11,880 nucleotides of DNA from UBA6164 sp964344895 (GTDB taxonomy: Bacteria > Patescibacteriota > Gracilibacteria > BD1-5 > UBA6164): contig CAYFPB010000033.1 of NCBI GenBank assembly GCA_964344895.1, forward strand, positions 1 to 11,880, read 5' to 3'. Of the stretch, positions 8,947 to 11,880 are shown piece by piece. The position numbers and the translations under genes are program-made. The stretch's first letter is position 1; the number at the start of each line of letters is the position of its first letter. The notes under the pieces are model-generated. The model saw only the letters and a program-made list of their open reading frames with translations, did no database searches and was not told where the DNA came from.

Positions 8947-8976
8947 AAAAAAGACCATATATTTATATATATAGTC
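8945..8976 (-). terminator. Terminator after the LPVTG protein gene
   Basis: On the minus strand GAC-x-ATATAT pairs with ATATAT-x-GTC (8976-8967 with 8962-8953, one mismatch), followed by eight Ts (8952-8945). It lies about 20 bases after the stop codon at 8994. Confidence 0.75.
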
Positions 8977-8993
8977 TATTTTTATTTAATTTA

Positions 8994-9671
8994 TTATGAT
9001 TTAGCTACAAATTTTACATATCCAAATGTTAACATTATAGCTATTAAAGCAAGTAATAGATACTCAGCTGGACCTGTAACTGGTAGAGCTTTTGGTTCTT
9101 CTAATTCTTTTACTTCATTTTCTGATGATTTATATAATACACATTCTCTATGCTCTATATTATCAATCGTTATTTCTCCATCTTCTAATATATTATGTAC
9201 TGATAAAGGAAAAACTAGTAGTCATACATTTGTTCCTTTTGCAGCAGTGTTTGTTTCTAATTTAAATGCATATGATAATGCTGATTGTAACCAAGTCACA
9301 GAAGCTCCTGGTTCTAATATATATCATTCTTCAGAGTCTGAATATAGATTTTCAAAATCCTCAGTATATTCCCAAAATCCTTCTTTACCTGGAGTTTGTC
9401 ACCATACTGCATCTGATCATGCTAAGTTTATCATTTCTGGAAGAGTTTGTTCTTCTTTATAAAGAATTTTTCTCATATCAGAAGTATTTTCCCAAATATC
9501 ACTTAGTAAGCCAATATAGTCTCATTGAGCTTTTTCTCATCAGTTAAAACATTTTGTACATGAATTTTCAACAAAAGCCGACTGAGAAGAACATTCTACA
9601 TTAGTGTAAGCTCAAAAAGCTTGCATAGGAATAACTAATAAAGCTATTATTGCTATCAATTTTGTTTTCAT
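8994..9671 (-). CDS. Secreted Cys-containing protein with LPVTG-type C-terminal sorting signal
   Basis: 225 aa with TGA as Gly. Residues 1-20 are a signal peptide (MKTK, a hydrophobic core, then QAFG before AY). The mature part opens with three Cys (C27, C38, C41, the last two in a CxxC) and has a fourth at 177. It contains aromatic blocks such as AVWGQTPGKEGFWEYTEDFENLYSD (88-112). A Glu/Lys/Pro spacer leads to LPVTGP at 196-201, a hydrophobic helix (204-222) and a short tail ending KS. That order (LPxTG, membrane helix, basic end) is the layout of sortase substrates. No sortase gene is in the window, so covalent anchoring is unproved and the tail may simply be a membrane anchor. I do not recognise the central domain. 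The gene follows yidC but has its own promoter and terminator. Its antisense frame at 8941-9462 lacks stop codons by chance. Confidence 0.85.
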
Positions 9672-9701
9672 AATATTTAATAGTTAAAAAATATTTTTAT
9701 C

Positions 9702-9729
9702 ATTCTATTGAAATAATAGCAATAGTCAA
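9702..9729 (-). promoter_or_regulatory. Promoter of the LPVTG gene with embedded inverted repeat
   Basis: Read leftward: TTGACT (9729-9724), a 16-bp spacer and TAGAAT (9707-9702). The inverted repeat CTATTG (9705-9710) / CAATAG (9720-9725) spans the spacer and touches both boxes, as an operator would. Confidence 0.65.
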
Positions 9730-9760
9730 AATTTTTAACAACTTTTTTATGTTTTTTACA

Positions 9761-9796
9761 AAAAAGAACAATATTTTTAAAAATATTGTTCTTTTT
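9761..9796 (-). terminator. Terminator after yidC
   Basis: A 36-base perfect palindrome (9761-9778 with 9779-9796) has T-rich ends on both strands and lies six bases past the yidC stop. It closes the rpmH-rnpA-yidC transcript. Confidence 0.93.
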
Positions 9797-9802
9797 TTAT
9801 AA

Positions 9803-10966
9803 TTATTTTTTCAAAACTTTATTTACAAAAAGTTGTTGTAATAACATAAATAATGTAGATATTCACCAGTATATTCCTACTCATGCAAATAGTACATATG
9901 TAAATACAGCTACCATTGCTGGCATTCAATAAAGCATAAACTTATTCATCATTTCTGGATCTGGCATCATAGAGTTATATCAATCTTGTCATTTTTTCTT
10001 TTCTAGTACTACACCTTTTTTTGATGTATCTTCCTTACCTGCTAAAGATAGTTTTATTTGTAAATACTGAATTAATGAAACTACTACTGCTAATATCAAT
10101 CATGCAACTCACCCTGCTTCAAGTAATTCTAATCCAAAGAATGAATAAGTAATTGTATCTAAGCTAAAATCACTTAAAAATCAATATGTATAGAAAAAGT
10201 TTGATGGGTCTTTTATTGATAATATAATGTTATATATTACTAGTAATATTGGCATTTGTATAAGTAAGAAACCACATGATCCCATAGGATTTACATTTTC
10301 TTTTTTATAAAGCTCCATTAGCTTCATTCAAATCATTTGTTGATTACCTTTAAACTCTTCTTGTATTTTTTTAACCTTTGGTTGAATTGATTGTAAACGT
10401 TTTTGGCTTACCATCATTTTGTGTTGAGGGTATAATAATACTATTCTTATTATTATCGTTATCAGCACTATAGCCCAACCAAATGATCAAGAAAATAAAT
10501 CAAGTAAAAATATCATTAAGTTATATATTGGAGCATAAAATAATCAAACAAATATTTTTTTAAATGATCAACTATGTTCTATTTCTGTTTGCTCTAAAAA
10601 TTCTTTATCTTTATAGTTAACTTTTAGAGTATATTTCCCTGTATTTACAAATTTTTCATATTCTGGAGAATAATCAACCAACACTTTTTCTCATGAAGAT
10701 AATTTTATATCTTTACAGAAATTTTCTCAAAATTTTAATTCTTCTCATGAGTTTGATATTTTTATATCACTACATGTATTAAACTCTATATTTTCTGTAG
10801 TATTGTTAGCTACATTTACTCAAACTGATGCTGGTACAGTATAAGAACTATCTGTAAACTCAAAGTTTATAGTATTGTTCAGTGTTTGTTTAGTATTATC
10901 TGAAAATAAATTAACTACTAGCAATGTTAATAATACTATAAGTAAAATATCTAAAAATTTTTTCAT
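9803..10966 (-). CDS. yidC: YidC/Oxa1 membrane protein insertase
   Basis: 387 aa with TGA as Gly. It inserts and folds inner-membrane proteins, with or without SecYEG. Residues 5-21 are the N-terminal signal anchor. Residues 22-135 form an external beta-type domain, larger than the short loop of Gram-positive YidC but far smaller than the E. coli one (about 320 residues). The conserved insertase core starts at 138: FYAPIYNLMIF, then GWAIVLITIIIRIVLLYPQ with the conserved groove Arg at 174. The cytoplasmic hairpin is about 185-225, and NPMGSCGFLLIQMPILLVIY (226-245) and MMNKFMLYGMPAMVAVFTYVLFAGVGIYW (339-367) are family motifs. A charged insert (310-333) precedes the last segments. It lies 53 bases after rnpA and probably shares its transcript. 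The usual downstream jag is at 147-644 instead. Confidence 0.96.
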
Positions 10967-10990
10967 TATTTTTAATTTTATTAATTAGAT

Positions 10991-11010
10991 TTTTAGCTAT
11001 TAAGCTAAAA
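10991..11010 (-). other. Short hairpin between rnpA and yidC
   Basis: A 20-base perfect inverted repeat (TTTTAGCT/AGCTAAAA, 4-base loop) lies in the 53-base gap. No T tract follows it on the minus strand, so it is more likely a processing or translation-control structure than a terminator. In such AT-rich DNA, chance cannot be excluded. Confidence 0.4.
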
Positions 11011-11019
11011 TTTAAAGGT

Positions 11020-11358
11020 TTATACTTTCCCTAATAGAAACTTTATATCCTTATCAAAAGATATTATAGATTCTTTATTTTTTTTATCAAGTTTTGTTTG
11101 TTTTTTTACTACAAAAACATAATCAATTCATTTTTTTTCTTCTATCTTTTTAGCAACAGTATCATAAAATCTTCTTCTAAAAAAGTTTCTTTCTACATTT
11201 GTCTTTACTGATTTTGATCAAAGCACAATTGCAAATCTATTTTTCCCTTCCTTATTTTTCATGTAATTCAAAACTATTCAATAAGAAAAAAAAGGTTTTG
11301 CTTTACCTAAAACCTTTTTTACTTGTCTTTCTGTTAATCTATTTCCTTTTGAAATCAT
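11020..11358 (-). CDS. rnpA: Ribonuclease P protein component
   Basis: 112 aa with three TGA-Gly codons, a normal length for this small basic protein. It binds RNase P RNA and assists 5' maturation of tRNAs. The family core is clear: NRLTERQVKKVL near the N-terminus (6-17), NRFAIVLGSKSVKTNVERNFFRRRFYD (40-66), and DYVFVVKKQ (79-87). The usual RNR motif reads R57-N58-F59, with the basic charge supplied by R61-R63, a slightly divergent RNA-contact helix. Its position between rpmH and yidC supports the call. Unlike many genomes, rpmH and rnpA do not overlap: 70 bases separate them, filled by the GC-rich element at 11381-11428. The start ATG follows an A/T-only stretch with no Shine-Dalgarno. Confidence 0.95.
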
Positions 11359-11380
11359 ATATATAAGTTATTTTTCTTCT

Positions 11381-11428
11381 GTTTTCCCTCCCCTGCTAGG
11401 GGGAGGTGTCCATAGGACGGAGGGGGGA
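11381..11428 (-). repeat. GC-rich double-hairpin element (copy B)
   Basis: Read leftward it starts AATCCCCCCTCC, then a small hairpin (GTCC, TAT, GGAC), then a second hairpin (CCTCCCC with GGGGAGG), and ends GGAAAAC. The plan and edges match the element at 3325-3368 on the + strand. It occupies the rpmH-rnpA gap, beginning one base after the rpmH stop. It has no T tract, so it should be transcribed rather than terminate. Confidence 0.7.
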
Positions 11429-11674
11429 TTATTTTTTTCTTACAATAAAATTTCCTTTTCCATCAAATGGTGTTTTTCTAGCTGTACCTCCTGCAACTAT
11501 ATGCATTTTTGCTTTACCATTAATTTCTTGGTATCTTTTTGGATAAGAAACTGTAAGGTTGTGTCTTCCTTTTCTTCTTCTATTTTTTAAAACTTTTCTA
11601 CCTGAAGCTGATGCGCTTCTTTTTAAGAAACCATGTACTCTTAGTCTCTTTCTTTTCTTTAATTTTCCTAACAT
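11429..11674 (-). CDS. rpmH: Ribosomal protein bL34 with C-terminal extension
   Basis: 81 aa, against 44-47 for typical bL34. Residues 6-42 are the family core: KKRKRLRVHGFLKRSASASGRKVLKNRRRKGRHNL, matching the usual KRKRxHGFRxRMxTxxGRxVLxxRRxKGR. Residues 43-81 are an extra tail (VSYPKRYQEINGKAKMHIV, then GGTARKTPFDGKGNFIVRKK), still basic. It is the only gene in the window with no TGA codon: all nine glycines are GGN. L34 is an early-assembly protein of the large subunit, buried among 23S rRNA helices. It is the first gene of rpmH-rnpA-yidC and has a strong promoter. No frameshift is needed to produce the long form, so the extension is part of one continuous frame. Confidence 0.95.
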   Translation of the reverse strand: MLGKLKKRKRLRVHGFLKRSASASGRKVLKNRRRKGRHNLTVSYPKRYQEINGKAKMHIVAGGTARKTPFDGKGNFIVRKK

Positions 11675-11703
11675 TGTTTGATTTATTATGTATTAATTTT
11701 CTT

Positions 11704-11736
11704 TAAAATATTTTAAGTTCCAGTTAAAATATTTTA
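11704..11736 (-). repeat. Duplicated palindrome in the rpmH leader
   Basis: The 12-base palindrome TAAAATATTTTA occurs at 11704-11715 and 11725-11736, separated by nine bases. Both lie in the predicted rpmH leader of about 110 nt. It could form leader structure, or be a product of base composition. Confidence 0.45.
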
Positions 11737-11794
11737 TTATAATTTTTTATTAATTTCCAAAAGGTGTATATAGTCTTTCAAAAATTGCTGGGCT

Positions 11795-11822
11795 ATTGTA
11801 TACAAAAGATGTGTTTTGTCAA
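11795..11822 (-). promoter_or_regulatory. Promoter of rpmH-rnpA-yidC
   Basis: Read leftward: a perfect TTGACA (11822-11817), a 16-bp spacer and TACAAT (11800-11795, one mismatch to TATAAT). The predicted start near 11788 gives a leader of about 110 nt, longer than for the other genes. The rest of 11675-11880 shows no gene. Confidence 0.8.
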
Positions 11823-11880
11823 AAGATTTTGGCTCTTTTCTTCCTAACGTGAAAATTTTACACAAAAAAACACAAAAGTA

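Noticed and set aside
8941..9462. 173-codon open frame on the + strand
   Set aside because: It is antisense to the LPVTG gene, whose minus-strand frame has a signal peptide, a sorting signal, a promoter and a terminator. The + frame has no such features and starts inside a terminator hairpin.
10991..11010. Terminator between rnpA and yidC
   Set aside because: The hairpin has no T tract on the transcribed strand, so it was listed only as a short inverted repeat.
11675..11880. Possible replication origin upstream of rpmH
   Set aside because: rpmH is often next to dnaA and oriC, and TTTTACACA (11856-11864) is near a DnaA box, but a single imperfect box in AT-rich DNA is not evidence. No cluster is visible.

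Overview
The window is extremely AT-rich and can only be read with UGA as a sense codon. With the standard code nearly every gene is chopped up by TGA. With TGA read as glycine (translation table 25), eleven long genes appear, all starting with ATG and all ending in TAA. The TGA codons fall on invariant glycines: the guanylate kinase P-loop, the TrmD knot loops, the trigger-factor ribosome-binding loop and the Jag KH loop. This code is known from Absconditabacteria (SR1) and Gracilibacteria in the Patescibacteria/CPR. One in-frame CGG codon sits where a conserved tryptophan is expected. That fits the CGA/CGG-to-Trp reassignment described for Absconditabacterales, so I favour that order; this placement is inference.

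Layout. Bases 1-146 hold a rightward terminator from a gene outside the window. Bases 147-1854 carry jag (KH-R3H RNA-binding protein) and a membrane-anchored 394-aa repeat protein on the + strand, closed by a terminator. Bases 1957-3282 carry tig (trigger factor) with its own promoter. Its terminator faces the converging trmD. Everything from 3394 to 11674 is on the minus strand. In transcription order it is rpmH-rnpA-yidC (11674 to 9803); a 225-aa secreted protein with an LPVTG tail (9671-8994); an unrecognised 692-aa protein (8883-6805); a 659-aa secreted protein with a Myxococcus-type Cys-rich repeat (6699-4720); and gmk-trmD (4640-3394). The last four units are each closed or preceded by a rho-independent hairpin. 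Four of the five clear promoters are on this strand.

How the genes fit together. rpmH, rnpA, yidC, jag and tig are core protein-synthesis, membrane-insertion and folding genes. rpmH-rnpA-yidC is the classic cluster next to the replication origin, but its usual partner jag has moved about 9 kb away and onto the other strand. Between these core genes lie three envelope or accessory genes: an LPXTG-like protein, a Cys-rich repeat surface protein, and an acidic protein with a glycine-rich tail. They may be surface components of a host-attached, possibly predatory lifestyle, which is inference. gmk and trmD form a small housekeeping operon.

Regulatory signals are consistent. The clear promoters are -35/-10 pairs with a 16-bp spacer. 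No start codon has a recognisable Shine-Dalgarno sequence. Terminators are long AT-rich hairpins. GC-rich double-hairpin elements lie at 3325-3368 and 11381-11428, with a probable fragment at 4660-4682. I see no tRNA, rRNA, CRISPR array, insertion sequence or prophage, and no gene-free stretch longer than about 210 bases.
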